Shown here: piece by piece, positions 1 through 8,069 of the stretch
Numbering within the stretch: position 1 is the first letter of the stretch
How the letters are laid out: each line of letters begins with the position of its first letter
Origin: Candidatus Sulfopaludibacter sp.
Lineage (GTDB): Bacteria > Acidobacteriota > Terriglobia > Bryobacterales > Bryobacteraceae
NCBI GenBank assembly: GCA_031292755.1
Contig: JARLGM010000003.1
Location: 61,682-125,681, forward strand
Reading direction: 5' to 3'
Length of the DNA stretch: 64,000 nucleotides
Notes under the pieces: model-generated
Database searches by the model: none
What the model was told of the DNA's origin: nothing
The model's input: the letters and a program-made list of their open reading frames with translations, nothing else
Translations under genes and position numbers: made by a program

Positions 1-1288
1 CCTGGCAACAGCCCGTTCCGCGGAGCACCGCGCAGGCGGTGTCCAGTGTGCCGGAGGGCCCGCAAATTCTCGAATAGTGGAATTCGTGGCCGCGCAACCG
101 GGTGCCCGGGGCGAAGAACGCGTTGGGCCGGTCCACCAGAAGCTCCACATAGCCATGCCCCTGCGGAGAGTCGCACAGATCCACTTCGAACGGCAGAGCG
201 CCGGCCATGGGATAGCGGCGTCCCCGCCAGGTGAGGGCGCGCGACAGGTACATCAGGCCGCCGCATTCGGCATAGATGGGAAGGCCGCGGCGGGCGGCCT
301 CGCGGACCGAAGCGAGCAGGCTGGAATTCGCGGATAACGCTTCGGCGTGCGTCTCCGGAAACCCTCCGCCGATGTAGAGGGCGTCCAAACCCGCGGGAAG
401 CTGCGGGGCGGCGAGACTGGAGATGGCCACCAGGCCGGCGCCGGTGGCGCGCAGGGCCTCGAGATTCTCCGGGTAATAAAAACAAAATGCCGCGTCGCTG
501 AGGAAGCCGATTTTGACTCCGCTGCCGTCGATCTGCTCCGGCGCCCAGGCGTACGGCACGGCGAGCGGCGCCGCCTGGCGTGAGATCGCGAGCAGGCGGT
601 CGAAGTCCAGATAGGCGCCCACCGCTTCCCTCAACTGCCGGGCCAGCAGTCCGCGGTCCGGATGCTCGTGAGGCGTCACCAGACCGAGGTGGCGGGAAGG
701 CAGCAGCACATCGGCTTTGGCACGGGGAATCGCGCCCAGCACCGGAACGCCGCAGGTGGATTCGATGGCTTCCCGGAGGATGCGCTCGTGACGGGCGCCG
801 CTGACCTGGTTGACTACCACGCCCGCGATTTCGACCTCCGGATCCAGGTGCCGGCAGCCCAGCACCAGCGCCGCCGCCGTACGTGTGATCTTAGTGGCGT
901 TCACCACCAGCACCACCGGGGCGCGCAGAGTCTTGGCCAGTTCCGCGGTGCTGTGCGTGCCGCGGGCGTCGGCGCCATCGTAGAGGCCGCGGTTGCCTTC
1001 GATCACGTTGCACCCGCCCGGCACGGCGTGGCGCGCGAAGCTCGCGGCGGCGCGCTCGAAGCCCATCAGGTAAGGATCCAGATTGCGGGCGGGACGGCCG
1101 GAAGCCCATTCGAGCCAGGCCGAATCGATGTAATCGGGCCCTTTCTTGAACGCCTGGGCGGTAATGCCTCTCCGCCCGGCTTCCAGCAGCAATGCCAGTG
1201 AGACGAGAGTCTTACCAGACTCTCCGGAAAGGCCGGCGACCACCAGACGCGGCAAGCCGGCCGTGGCCGCGGCACTTTCCATACTCAT
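1..1288 (-). CDS. dsrN: Cobyrinic acid a,c-diamide synthase family protein, DsrN-like (3' end outside window)
   Basis: The protein begins at an ATG at 1288 and runs off the left edge after 429 codons, so the C-terminus is missing. A P-loop lies at residues 19-27 (GLSGESGKT), followed by KKGPDYID and the variant motif IEGNRGLYDG. The glutamine amidotransferase half carries the nucleophile region AECGGLMYL. CbiA/CobB enzymes amidate corrin side chains with glutamine; DsrN is the homologue in dsr operons, thought to amidate the siroheme of sulfite reductase. The TGA of the upstream DsrD-like gene overlaps this ATG by one base, implying coupled translation. The DsrN assignment rests on that neighbour and on remembered resemblance to DsrN around IEGNRGLYDG. 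A cobalamin enzyme (CobB/CbiA) is the main alternative. Confidence 0.72.
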   Translation of the reverse strand, partial: MSMESAAATAGLPRLVVAGLSGESGKTLVSLALLLEAGRRGITAQAFKKGPDYIDSAWLEWASGRPARNLDPYLMGFERAAASFARHAVPGGCNVIEGNRGLYDGADARGTHSTAELAKTLRAPVVLVVNATKITRTAAALVLGCRHLDPEVEIAGVVVNQVSGARHERILREAIESTCGVPVLGAIPRAKADVLLPSRHLGLVTPHEHPDRGLLARQLREAVGAYLDFDRLLAISRQAAPLAVPYAWAPEQIDGSGVKIGFLSDAAFCFYYPENLEALRATGAGLVAISSLAAPQLPAGLDALYIGGGFPETHAEALSANSSLLASVREAARRGLPIYAECGGLMYLSRALTWRGRRYPMAGALPFEVDLCDSPQGHGYVELLVDRPNAFFAPGTRLRGHEFHYSRICGPSGTLDTACAVLRGTGCCQ

Positions 1289-1536
1289 CAGTTGCCCGGC
1301 GTACCCTCTTTGGGCGGAAGCGTGATATACGAGCCGCCCAGGTAGCTGTAGACACAGCGTCCGGAATCCATGAGTGCGCGAATGGCCTGCTTACAATCAT
1401 CCTTGCTGCAGGCTGCATCGCCGTGCCGGGCGATCATTTCCTTGGTCAGGTCGCCGGCTTTCAAATTTCTCTTTCCGGCGTACTGCGTTACCAGAGCAAG
1501 CATTTCGTCGGCCAGAGCGTCAATTGTGACGGGCAT
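1288..1536 (-). CDS. dsrD: Small winged-helix-like protein, probable DsrD
   Basis: An 82-residue protein from the ATG at 1536, chosen because GGAGGG sits 5-6 bases upstream; an in-frame ATG at 1548 lacks this. The predicted layout is an N-terminal helix, a helix around KAGDLTKEM, a recognition-like helix CKQAIRALMDSG and a beta-wing VYSYLGGSYITLP. This resembles DsrD, a winged-helix protein of about 78 residues encoded beside dsrAB in sulfate reducers, known as an activator of DsrAB. It has three cysteines (two in AACSKDDC, one in GRCVY) that typical DsrD lacks. It is translationally coupled to the DsrN-like gene. No dsrAB lies immediately upstream, which is atypical. It could instead be an unrelated winged-helix protein; the identification combines fold resemblance and context. 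Confidence 0.55.
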   Translation of the reverse strand: MPVTIDALADEMLALVTQYAGKRNLKAGDLTKEMIARHGDAACSKDDCKQAIRALMDSGRCVYSYLGGSYITLPPKEGTPGN

Positions 1537-1634
1537 GAAGCCCTCCATTCCAGATATTCGGATCTACTTACATGCTATGACCAGTACAGCGGCAGGTCAA
1601 GGAGGAAAGTCGGCCCGCGTTCGAAAGCGCGGCC

Positions 1635-4169
1635 CTACTTTGCTTCGAAGGCGTAGTTGCCTTCCAGAAACTGCTGCACGAACCAGTTCATCGTTTCCTG
1701 GCTGGTCATGTACATATCGAGCTGGCTGGAGCAGGCCAGCAGCCGTCCCAAAATATCCAGGCGCGAAGCGATCTGATCCGCGGGAGCCTTGCGGAACCAG
1801 GCGTTGACCAGGTCCGTGCGGCGGTCCGTCTGGTAGCCGTGCCGCAGCAGGCAGGTCTCCAGAAACCGCGCGCGCAGGCTGCGGCGCTGGCGCGTGGCTC
1901 CGCCGCCTTCGAAGCGAAACGAGATGTAATTGTCGGCGGGCGTGTCGGAGAGGCAGGCGTCCACCAGCGAGTAATGGTAGGCCAGGCGGGTATTCAGGTT
2001 CATGTACTCGTGCGCCACCAGCAGATAGCTCTTCTCGCCCAGGGGGCGCATGGTATCTTCCCGGGGGCCGATCGAATTACCCAGCACGGAGGCCAGATCG
2101 CTGAGGCTGGCGGGCATCTTGCGCGTCCAGGAGACGCTGGGGTTCGCGATGCCGCCCCAGATTGCCTGAAAGGGCCGGGACAGAATTTCCGCAGGGACCA
2201 CGCCGCGCGGGTCCGCGAGATCGGGCGCCAGCCCGCCGCCCAGGTCCAGCACCTGCAAGTGCAGCGGCAACGGCGTGAGCAGCTTATGGCAGCCGCCGGC
2301 CCCGCGCTCGAACTCGTAGTCGTTCACGGCGAACATGGCCTCAATGGCCTTCTCGTGGCAATATCGGAGAACGTCGTGCGCGGACTTGCAGCCGGAGGGC
2401 CGGAAGTTCGTGGCGTTGGGATCGGTCAGGTTCAGCGTCAGCAGACGCGTGGCAATCGGATCGCCGCCCGAGCGCGCCCCGTACCGCTCGGGAAGAGGCG
2501 CTTCCCGCCTCCCCGAGGGCCATAGAATGCCGGGGTACAGGCGCGCCTGTACGGCATCCAGGCTGACCGGTTCGCCGGAAGTCACCGCTTCGAACACACC
2601 GGCCATCTGGAACACCGAGGGCACCTGGAATTCGCGCAGCAAAGAGGCGGCGTGTCCGGTCACGTTGCCCCACTCGGCCACCAGGCCGGCAATCCGCGGG
2701 AAGACTTCGCAAATCTCCGGAGAGGGCTTGCGAACAAACACGACCGAGCCGGGAGGGACTTCGCCAATCCGTTGGATTTCGTTCACCAGGAAGGCGTTGC
2801 CCGAGGTCTGGCCGGGATAGACCGTGCGGCCGCCGTGCGCGCGCGGTTCTACCTTGGGCCGCGGACGCGACTTCGCGCCGGCCATCTCGACATTCGCCAG
2901 CGCGCGCGACTGAACGATCCACAGGCCGTCGTTCTGGTCCAGTACCCACTCGACATCCTGAGGCGTCCGGTAGTGGTCTTCCAGGCGCAACCCCCATTCG
3001 GCGAGGGTCTGTACATGCGTGTCCGCCACGCTGGGTTCTTCCCGGGCGTCCGCGGCGAGGGGAACGCTGGCCACTCCTCCACCTGCCTGGGCGACCAGTT
3101 GCTCGTCCTTGGCGACGATGGCGCGGCTCAGGATGGAGTGCGGGCGCGCGCGGGAGACCACGAACATGTCGGCCGGCGTGCGGCCGCTGGCGATTTCCGC
3201 CCCCAGGCCGCGCGTCGCCGTAACCCACAGGGTCTTGCTTTTGGGGTCGCCCGGGTCGCGTGTATACATGATGCCGGCGGCGCGAGCCGGCAGCATCAGC
3301 AGAAACAGCACGGCCATGGGGCTGTCCACTTCGAGCATGCCGGTGGAGAGACGGTAGAACAGGGCGGTCTCGCTGAACCGGCTGGCTACCACCTGCCGGT
3401 AGGCATCCAGGGCGCCTTCGCGGGGAACGTTCAGAACGCTCAGAAACTGGCCGGCGAAGGTTTTGGCGCCGCCTTCGCCTTTGGCGCTGGACCGCACCGC
3501 CACCGATCCTCCATTCTTCAACAACGTTTCCACCCGGGCGGCGATGGCCACCTCCACGGCGCGCGGCACGGCGCAGTTCAGGGCCTTGTCGCGGAGTCCG
3601 GCGGCCACGCCGCGCAGGGCGTCCAGATCGTTCAAATCCAGGTTGTGAGTGGCATCGCGAATCTCCTGCCAGAGAGGCAGCCCGCAGTATCGCGAGTAGG
3701 CTTCGGTCGTGAGCACAAAGCCATCGGGTACCGGCAGACCCAGCTTATTGCGAATCTCCCCGAGGGCCGAGGCCTTGCTGCCTACCTCCTGTTCCGACCC
3801 GGCGTTCACTTCCGACAGCCATGCCGCCAGGCGGGTCCGCACGGTCTCCTGGAGCGCCGCGGCAAAACGCTCGATTTCATGTTGCTGCGATGCCAGGGAT
3901 TCCGCGAGAATCCGTTCCGTGGTTCCGGTGAGTTTTTCCAGCGCGCCGACCACGCCGCGAACGCGCTCGAAAATGCCGGCGATCGGATCCGCGATCACGT
4001 CCCGGCGAGGAGGGACGTGCTGCAGATCCTCCTGGAGCCGCGCCATCAGTTCCAGACTTTCGTTGTTGGCCGTGAGCAGTTCCCGAAAGCTGGCGTACTT
4101 GGTGCGGAAGCGGTTTGCCGCCTCGGCGGGCGCCGCCGGCGCGGGTCTTTGGCGATGCCAGAAGCTCAT
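1635..4169 (-). CDS. PEP synthase/pyruvate phosphate dikinase-like protein with a non-standard C-terminal domain
   Basis: An 844-residue protein if started at the ATG at 4169 (MSFWHRQRP). An ATG at 4430 is also in frame, but the 87 extra codons look non-coding. An N-terminal helical region is followed by an ATP-grasp PPDK domain (GSKASALGEI, SVAVRSSAKGEGG, GIMYTRDPGDP, DVEWVLDQNDGLWIVQSRAL). The swivelling phosphohistidine domain has GNVTGHAASLLREF, with the catalytic His at about residue 506. The PEP-binding TIM barrel expected after it is absent. It is replaced by about 300 residues with conserved-looking segments such as HEYMNLNTRLAYHYSL. The protein probably autophosphorylates on His, but its acceptor is unknown. 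It lies 98 bases upstream of the DsrD-like gene, so co-transcription is possible. Confidence 0.82.
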   Translation of the reverse strand: MSFWHRQRPAPAAPAEAANRFRTKYASFRELLTANNESLELMARLQEDLQHVPPRRDVIADPIAGIFERVRGVVGALEKLTGTTERILAESLASQQHEIERFAAALQETVRTRLAAWLSEVNAGSEQEVGSKASALGEIRNKLGLPVPDGFVLTTEAYSRYCGLPLWQEIRDATHNLDLNDLDALRGVAAGLRDKALNCAVPRAVEVAIAARVETLLKNGGSVAVRSSAKGEGGAKTFAGQFLSVLNVPREGALDAYRQVVASRFSETALFYRLSTGMLEVDSPMAVLFLLMLPARAAGIMYTRDPGDPKSKTLWVTATRGLGAEIASGRTPADMFVVSRARPHSILSRAIVAKDEQLVAQAGGGVASVPLAADAREEPSVADTHVQTLAEWGLRLEDHYRTPQDVEWVLDQNDGLWIVQSRALANVEMAGAKSRPRPKVEPRAHGGRTVYPGQTSGNAFLVNEIQRIGEVPPGSVVFVRKPSPEICEVFPRIAGLVAEWGNVTGHAASLLREFQVPSVFQMAGVFEAVTSGEPVSLDAVQARLYPGILWPSGRREAPLPERYGARSGGDPIATRLLTLNLTDPNATNFRPSGCKSAHDVLRYCHEKAIEAMFAVNDYEFERGAGGCHKLLTPLPLHLQVLDLGGGLAPDLADPRGVVPAEILSRPFQAIWGGIANPSVSWTRKMPASLSDLASVLGNSIGPREDTMRPLGEKSYLLVAHEYMNLNTRLAYHYSLVDACLSDTPADNYISFRFEGGGATRQRRSLRARFLETCLLRHGYQTDRRTDLVNAWFRKAPADQIASRLDILGRLLACSSQLDMYMTSQETMNWFVQQFLEGNYAFEAK

Positions 4170-4597
4170 AGGACAAAGTCCGACAAGTCCACTATATGGC
4201 AGCCAGGTTCCTGAAGGCACCGCGATTTTGCGGTGGATGCCTGCATCAACCAATAATTCCCATAGCCTTGTCGAGCTTCGAAGACTCGGCTTTATGGATT
4301 CCCGGACCTGGTTCCCCTTCTCTGTGGAGCCTATAGACACCGTTCGGATTTCAGAGTTTTTACTCTTGAATAGAGACGGTCTTGGCGGTAGAGTTATCTC
4401 AAATACTCTTGTAGATGCACTGGTTAGCATGGGACTGCGCCAAGCAGGCGAGCACAGCCGGATGAGACTACCGCAAACGCAACAGCAGGTAGCGCATCCA
4501 ACGAAGCTTCCCGAATCGAAGCTCGACAGCGTTCCGCGCGGCTCGACCGCGAGAACGGCACGATCTCGCCTGGAGGCCCTCCCCCGGGAGCTACAAA
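4170..4597. other. Divergent intergenic region without a recognised gene
   Basis: This 428-base gap separates the minus-strand PEP-synthase-like gene from the plus-strand porin. It is less GC-rich than its surroundings, especially around 4250-4420. It must carry promoters for both directions. The only reading frame here is the in-frame extension of the 4169 gene up to 4430; its translation is rich in Ser, Thr and Arg with no recognisable domain. No RNA gene or convincing palindrome was recognised. Confidence 0.4.
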
Positions 4598-6040
4598 TTG
4601 AAGCGCCAACGCAGTATCTTCCAAATCCTCCTAATCCCCATTCTTCTTTTTACCGCTCGGGACAAACTGGCGGCCCTTTCAACGGACCCGATCCAGGATA
4701 ATAGTGTCGGCCAACAATCGGCGGCGGCTACCCCGGGCACGACCAACAACAACGACAGGACATCCGCTTCGCAGCCGGCCGATGCACAAACTACCGATCA
4801 GAAGCTCCAGCACCTGCAGGACCAGGTTGCCCAACTGAGCGCGCAGGTTCAGACCGCGGATGAAAAAAACAAAAGCGCCGCCAAGGTCAGCGCCGATCTC
4901 AGCGGCTTCACTATTCAGTCCAGCGATCGCAACTTCCTGCTGAAGATCGGCGCCGACCTGCAGGCTGACAGCCGCACGATGTTGAGCGAGGGAAGCGGAT
5001 CCGTCGTCGATTCGATCGTTCTCCGGCGCATTCGTCCCACCTTTTCCGGGACCGTCTTCCAGTACGTCGATTACTTCTTCCGGCCGGACTTCGGCATGGG
5101 TTCCACCATCATTTACGACGCGTACGTGGAGCTCAAATATTTTTCGCACTTCAAAGTGCGAGCGGGCAAGTTCAAGCCGGGAGTGGGACTGGAGCGGTTG
5201 CAGTCGGACGACGACACCACCTTCGTGGAGCGCGGCTTTCCGACTCTCCTGGTTCCCAGCCGCGACATCGGATATCAGCTCTCCGGCGATATCGTGAACG
5301 ACCGCCTCAACTACTCGGTGGGGGTAGTCAATGGAGTGCCGGATAACGGCCTTAGCGACGCCGCCGTCAGCAACCACCGGGATTACACAGCCAGGCTGTT
5401 CTTGACGCCGTTCCAGCCGGACGAGAACGCGCTCAGCGGTCTGGGATTCGGACTCGGTTCCTCATTTGGCAACGTGGATGGCGAGGGTCTGCCTGCATAC
5501 AAGACCTTCGACCAGAACACGTTTTTCTCTTTCGCTTCGGGAGTGACCGAAGCCGGCCACCGTACCCGGCTGGCGCCGGGCGCCTATTACTATCTTGGTC
5601 CTGCCGGTTTGTTTGCCGAGTACGGCGTCACCGAGGAAGGTCTGCAAAAGAGCAACGTGCGGCACGACGTTGCGTTCCGCGCGTGGCAGGTGGCGGGCAG
5701 CTACATTCTGACCGGCGAGAGGAAGAAGTTCACCAGCCCCACGCCGAAGACTAATTTCGACCCGGCGAATCATGGTTGGGGAGCGGTGGAAGTGGCGTTT
5801 CGCGTGGGAGAGTTCAGCGCCGAGCAGGGCATTTACAACTTTGGCTACGCTTCCGCCACAACCACGCCGCGGGTGGCTCACGAGTGTGTCGGCGGCGTCA
5901 ACTGGTATCTGAACCGGTTGTTCCGGATCTCAGCGGACTACGGCCGGACGAACTTCGGCGGTGGCGCCACGCTCGCGACCGGCGGGAACCGGCCCACTGA
6001 AAAAGCGCTGATCCTGCGCTTCCAGATCAATTTCATTTAG
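4598..6040 (+). CDS. Outer-membrane porin, OprP/OprO-type
   Basis: A 480-residue protein from a TTG at 4598 with GGGAG seven bases upstream. It has a signal peptide (MKRQRSIFQILLIPILLF), a Gln/Asp-rich stretch forming a short coiled coil (QKLQHLQDQVAQLSAQVQ), then a 16- to 18-strand-type beta barrel. Barrel features include RRIRPTFSGTVFQYVDYFFRPDFG, VRAGKFKPGVGLER and a C-terminal aromatic-rich strand ending ILRFQINFI. Such phosphate-selective porin relatives pass anions across the outer membrane. It heads a plus-strand group with the small membrane protein, the TauE-type exporter and the DUF4881 lipoprotein, so passage of sulfur oxyanions is a reasonable guess but unproven. Substrate selectivity cannot be read from the sequence. 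Confidence 0.8.
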   Translation: MKRQRSIFQILLIPILLFTARDKLAALSTDPIQDNSVGQQSAAATPGTTNNNDRTSASQPADAQTTDQKLQHLQDQVAQLSAQVQTADEKNKSAAKVSADLSGFTIQSSDRNFLLKIGADLQADSRTMLSEGSGSVVDSIVLRRIRPTFSGTVFQYVDYFFRPDFGMGSTIIYDAYVELKYFSHFKVRAGKFKPGVGLERLQSDDDTTFVERGFPTLLVPSRDIGYQLSGDIVNDRLNYSVGVVNGVPDNGLSDAAVSNHRDYTARLFLTPFQPDENALSGLGFGLGSSFGNVDGEGLPAYKTFDQNTFFSFASGVTEAGHRTRLAPGAYYYLGPAGLFAEYGVTEEGLQKSNVRHDVAFRAWQVAGSYILTGERKKFTSPTPKTNFDPANHGWGAVEVAFRVGEFSAEQGIYNFGYASATTTPRVAHECVGGVNWYLNRLFRISADYGRTNFGGGATLATGGNRPTEKALILRFQINFI

Positions 6041-6062
6041 CAGGGCTTGGAGAGGATTGAAG

Positions 6063-6359
6063 ATGCCTTTAAAGAAACGCCAGTCATTCGGCTGGAAACC
6101 TGTTTTGCTCTTTCTGTCGGCCGCACCGTTGTTGTCGGCGGCGGAAACGGCGCAGGCCATCGTGATTGTCGCCGATTCCCGCAAGTTTCAGGGCGTGAGA
6201 CTGCTATGGGCCAATTTCTATAATGAGAGCCATTTTCATTTTGCATTGATGACGACTCTACTGATCCCGCTGGCGGGCGTGCTTCTGGGATCCTTGGCCG
6301 ATCTGGTGATGTCGCGGATCGGCATCAATCTGAAATCCCGGTCGCTGAGAGAGGGATAG
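6063..6359 (+). CDS. Small two-helix membrane protein upstream of sulfite exporter
   Basis: A 98-residue protein. The ATG at 6063 is preceded by a GAGAGG ribosome site. It has two hydrophobic segments, at about residues 12-40 (VLLFLSAAPLLSAAETAQAI) and 62-85 (FALMTTLLIPLAGVLLGSLA), separated by a loop with RLLWANFYNESHFHF. No domain name is known to me. The gene sits 22 bases after the porin and 29 bases before the TauE-type exporter, so all three are probably co-transcribed. Position and size suggest an accessory subunit of the exporter, which is inference from context only. I recall similar small proteins beside this exporter type in sulfate-reducing bacteria. Confidence 0.65.
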   Translation: MPLKKRQSFGWKPVLLFLSAAPLLSAAETAQAIVIVADSRKFQGVRLLWANFYNESHFHFALMTTLLIPLAGVLLGSLADLVMSRIGINLKSRSLREG

Positions 6360-6388
6360 TTCGCGCAAGAGCGGGACGGAGACTACTT

Positions 6389-7453
6389 ATGGACTGGTTA
6401 TACGTATTAATGCCCATCGTCGGCGTTAAGGTATTTTGGCCCGGCCTGGTGATACTGGGGCTAGGCGTAGGAATTATAGGCGGGTTTTTCGGTATGGGTG
6501 GCGCCTGGATGGTGACTCCGGGCCTCAACATTTTGGGATTTCCGATGGCCTTCGCCATCGGCACCGATATCGCGCACATGTCGGGCAAGTCACTCATCTC
6601 GACCATGCGGCACGCCAAGTTCGGCAATGTCGATTACAAACTCGGCTCCGTGATGGTGCTCGGCACGGTGTGCGGAGTGGAATGCGGCTCTCGCATTGTA
6701 ATGTGGCTGGAGCGGATGGGAAGCGTGGCGCTCTATGTGCGGTACGGTTACATGATTCTGCTGACGGTGATCGCCTGGGTGGTATTTTCGGATGTTCGCC
6801 AGAAACAGAAGAAGGACCAGGAGGCAAGAGCGGCCGGAAGAAGCGTGGAGGCGCTTTCCACCGGACTGGAGTGGCACAAGAAACTGCAGCAGCTCAACAT
6901 TCCGCCGATTGTCTATTTTCCCAAGTCGGGGGTGCGGTGCTCGGTATGGCTGCCGGTGACAATCGCCCTGTTCACCGGACTGCTGGCCGGTTTCCTCGGC
7001 ATCGGCGGCGGTCTGATCTGCATGCCGGCATTGATTTACCTGGTGGGCTGCCCCACTCATGTGGCGGTGGGCACGGACCTGTTCGGGGTCATGATCTCGG
7101 GCCTGTACGGAGCCGCTACTTACAGCTACAAGGGGCGCGTGGACCTGGTGGCGGTCTTCATCATGCTGGTGGGCGCGGCGGTGGGCGCGCAGATCGGCAC
7201 GGTGGCCACAAAGTATGTGAAGGGGTATGCCATCCGCGTATACTTCGGCCTTGCCGTGGTGGGCTGCGGCATATCGGTCCTGCTGAAACTGCTGGGCGCG
7301 GCGTACCTGCCGGTGAAGCCGGCATTGGACGTGGCTGCCACGATTCTGATACTGGGCCTGGTCACGGCACTGTCGCTATTCATTCTGTTGAATTTTCTGA
7401 AAGGCGTGGCGGAAGAGCGAAAAGCCAGGAAGGAGGCGTACGCCCATGTGTGA
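6389..7453 (+). CDS. TauE/SafE family transporter, probable sulfite/sulfonate exporter
   Basis: A 354-residue integral membrane protein from the ATG at 6389 (CGGAG upstream). It shows the two-fold internal repeat of the family: GGFFGMGGAWMVTPGLNILGFP in the first half, shown here only as the core GGFFGMGGAWMVTP, and AGFLGIGGGLICMP in the second. A cytoplasmic linker of about 50 charged residues (RQKQKKDQEARAAGR) joins the halves. TauE/SafE proteins export sulfite, sulfoacetate or related organosulfur anions from the cytoplasm. The N-terminus (MDWLYVLMP) and the long linker match, in my recollection, a subgroup common in sulfate-reducing Deltaproteobacteria. Its last eight bases overlap the DUF4881 lipoprotein start. 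Context with dsr-like genes favours sulfite; the substrate is inferred. Confidence 0.82.
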   Translation: MDWLYVLMPIVGVKVFWPGLVILGLGVGIIGGFFGMGGAWMVTPGLNILGFPMAFAIGTDIAHMSGKSLISTMRHAKFGNVDYKLGSVMVLGTVCGVECGSRIVMWLERMGSVALYVRYGYMILLTVIAWVVFSDVRQKQKKDQEARAAGRSVEALSTGLEWHKKLQQLNIPPIVYFPKSGVRCSVWLPVTIALFTGLLAGFLGIGGGLICMPALIYLVGCPTHVAVGTDLFGVMISGLYGAATYSYKGRVDLVAVFIMLVGAAVGAQIGTVATKYVKGYAIRVYFGLAVVGCGISVLLKLLGAAYLPVKPALDVAATILILGLVTALSLFILLNFLKGVAEERKARKEAYAHV

Positions 7454-8015
7454 CCGGAGAGTTTTCCTGGTAGGCGCCGCGGCCCTCTGGATTGCCGGCT
7501 GCAACGGTATGGGGAGTGTAGAGCAGGGACGAGTCATCGGCTACGATCGAACCAGCGGGCAGGTGACTCTGATCCGGGATTCCACCGGCGGGAAGGCGCC
7601 GCAGGCGCTCTACGACGCCTTGCCTCCCGTGTCGGTCAAGTCTCCGGGCGACCCTCAAGAGATGGGTCCCGAACCGCAGGCCGGCAAGCTCATGGGCTTG
7701 GACCTGAACAATCGCCTGATCACCATCTACGACAGCGCCGCCAAGCAGTTCCGAACCATACCGTATACGCCGCTCGAAGTGCGCCATAACGTGGCGAGGG
7801 GCACCGGTTTTCCGCTGATCGATAAAGAGAAACGGACGGTCAGCCTGTTCTGGCGGGACGAGCATACGGTGATCACCTTCCCGGCGTCCGACGACCTGCT
7901 GGCCCTGCCGGCCGATACCTGGAAAGGCGGAGACGTCGTCCGCTATTACTTCAAGAGTCCCGGCCAGGCGCTGCGCATGATGAATGTGACGCGGACAGAC
8001 CTGAGTAAGTCGTAG
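7446..8015 (+). CDS. DUF4881-type lipoprotein
   Basis: A 189-residue protein from an ATG at 7446 with GGAGG upstream, overlapping the exporter gene by eight bases. A lipobox IAGC lies at about residues 16-19 after a short hydrophobic signal, so the protein should be lipidated and anchored on the periplasmic side. The body matches the DUF4881 pattern as I remember it: GRVIGYDRTSGQVTLIRD near the start, a central IPYTPLE, and a C-terminal LPADTWKGGDVVRYYFKSPG. That family is best known from Desulfovibrio-type sulfate reducers, and its function is unknown. Tight coupling to the TauE-type exporter suggests a periplasmic partner of export. Confidence 0.72.
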   Translation: MCDRRVFLVGAAALWIAGCNGMGSVEQGRVIGYDRTSGQVTLIRDSTGGKAPQALYDALPPVSVKSPGDPQEMGPEPQAGKLMGLDLNNRLITIYDSAAKQFRTIPYTPLEVRHNVARGTGFPLIDKEKRTVSLFWRDEHTVITFPASDDLLALPADTWKGGDVVRYYFKSPGQALRMMNVTRTDLSKS

Positions 8016-8040
8016 CTCGAAGGCTCCGCAAAAGCGATAT

Positions 8041-8062
8041 GGGCCGCGGATGAACGCGGATG
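8041..8062. repeat. Dispersed repeat, copy A (GCCGCGGATGAACGCGGATG type)
   Basis: A short intergenic copy of the same sequence family found at 46402-46446 and 47518-47552, with the core GGCCGCRGATGAACGCRGATG. It lies between the convergent DUF4881 and DUF2264 genes. Such sequences recur in many bacterial genomes, but their mobility mechanism is not evident here. Confidence 0.55.
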
Positions 8063-8069
8063 GGGTGAG

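Noticed and set aside
1..1288. Plain cobalamin-pathway CobB/CbiA
   Set aside because: Not excluded, but the coupled DsrD-like gene and the IEGNRGLYDG motif favour DsrN, and no other cobalamin gene is in the window.
2652..4214. Plus-strand open frame opposite the PEP-synthase-like gene
   Set aside because: No recognisable motif; the minus strand shows clear ATP-grasp and phosphohistidine motifs.
4170..4430. N-terminal extension of the PEP-synthase-like protein
   Set aside because: The 87 codons have atypical composition and no domain; the ATG at 4169 is closer to the first conserved helix, although its ribosome site is weak.
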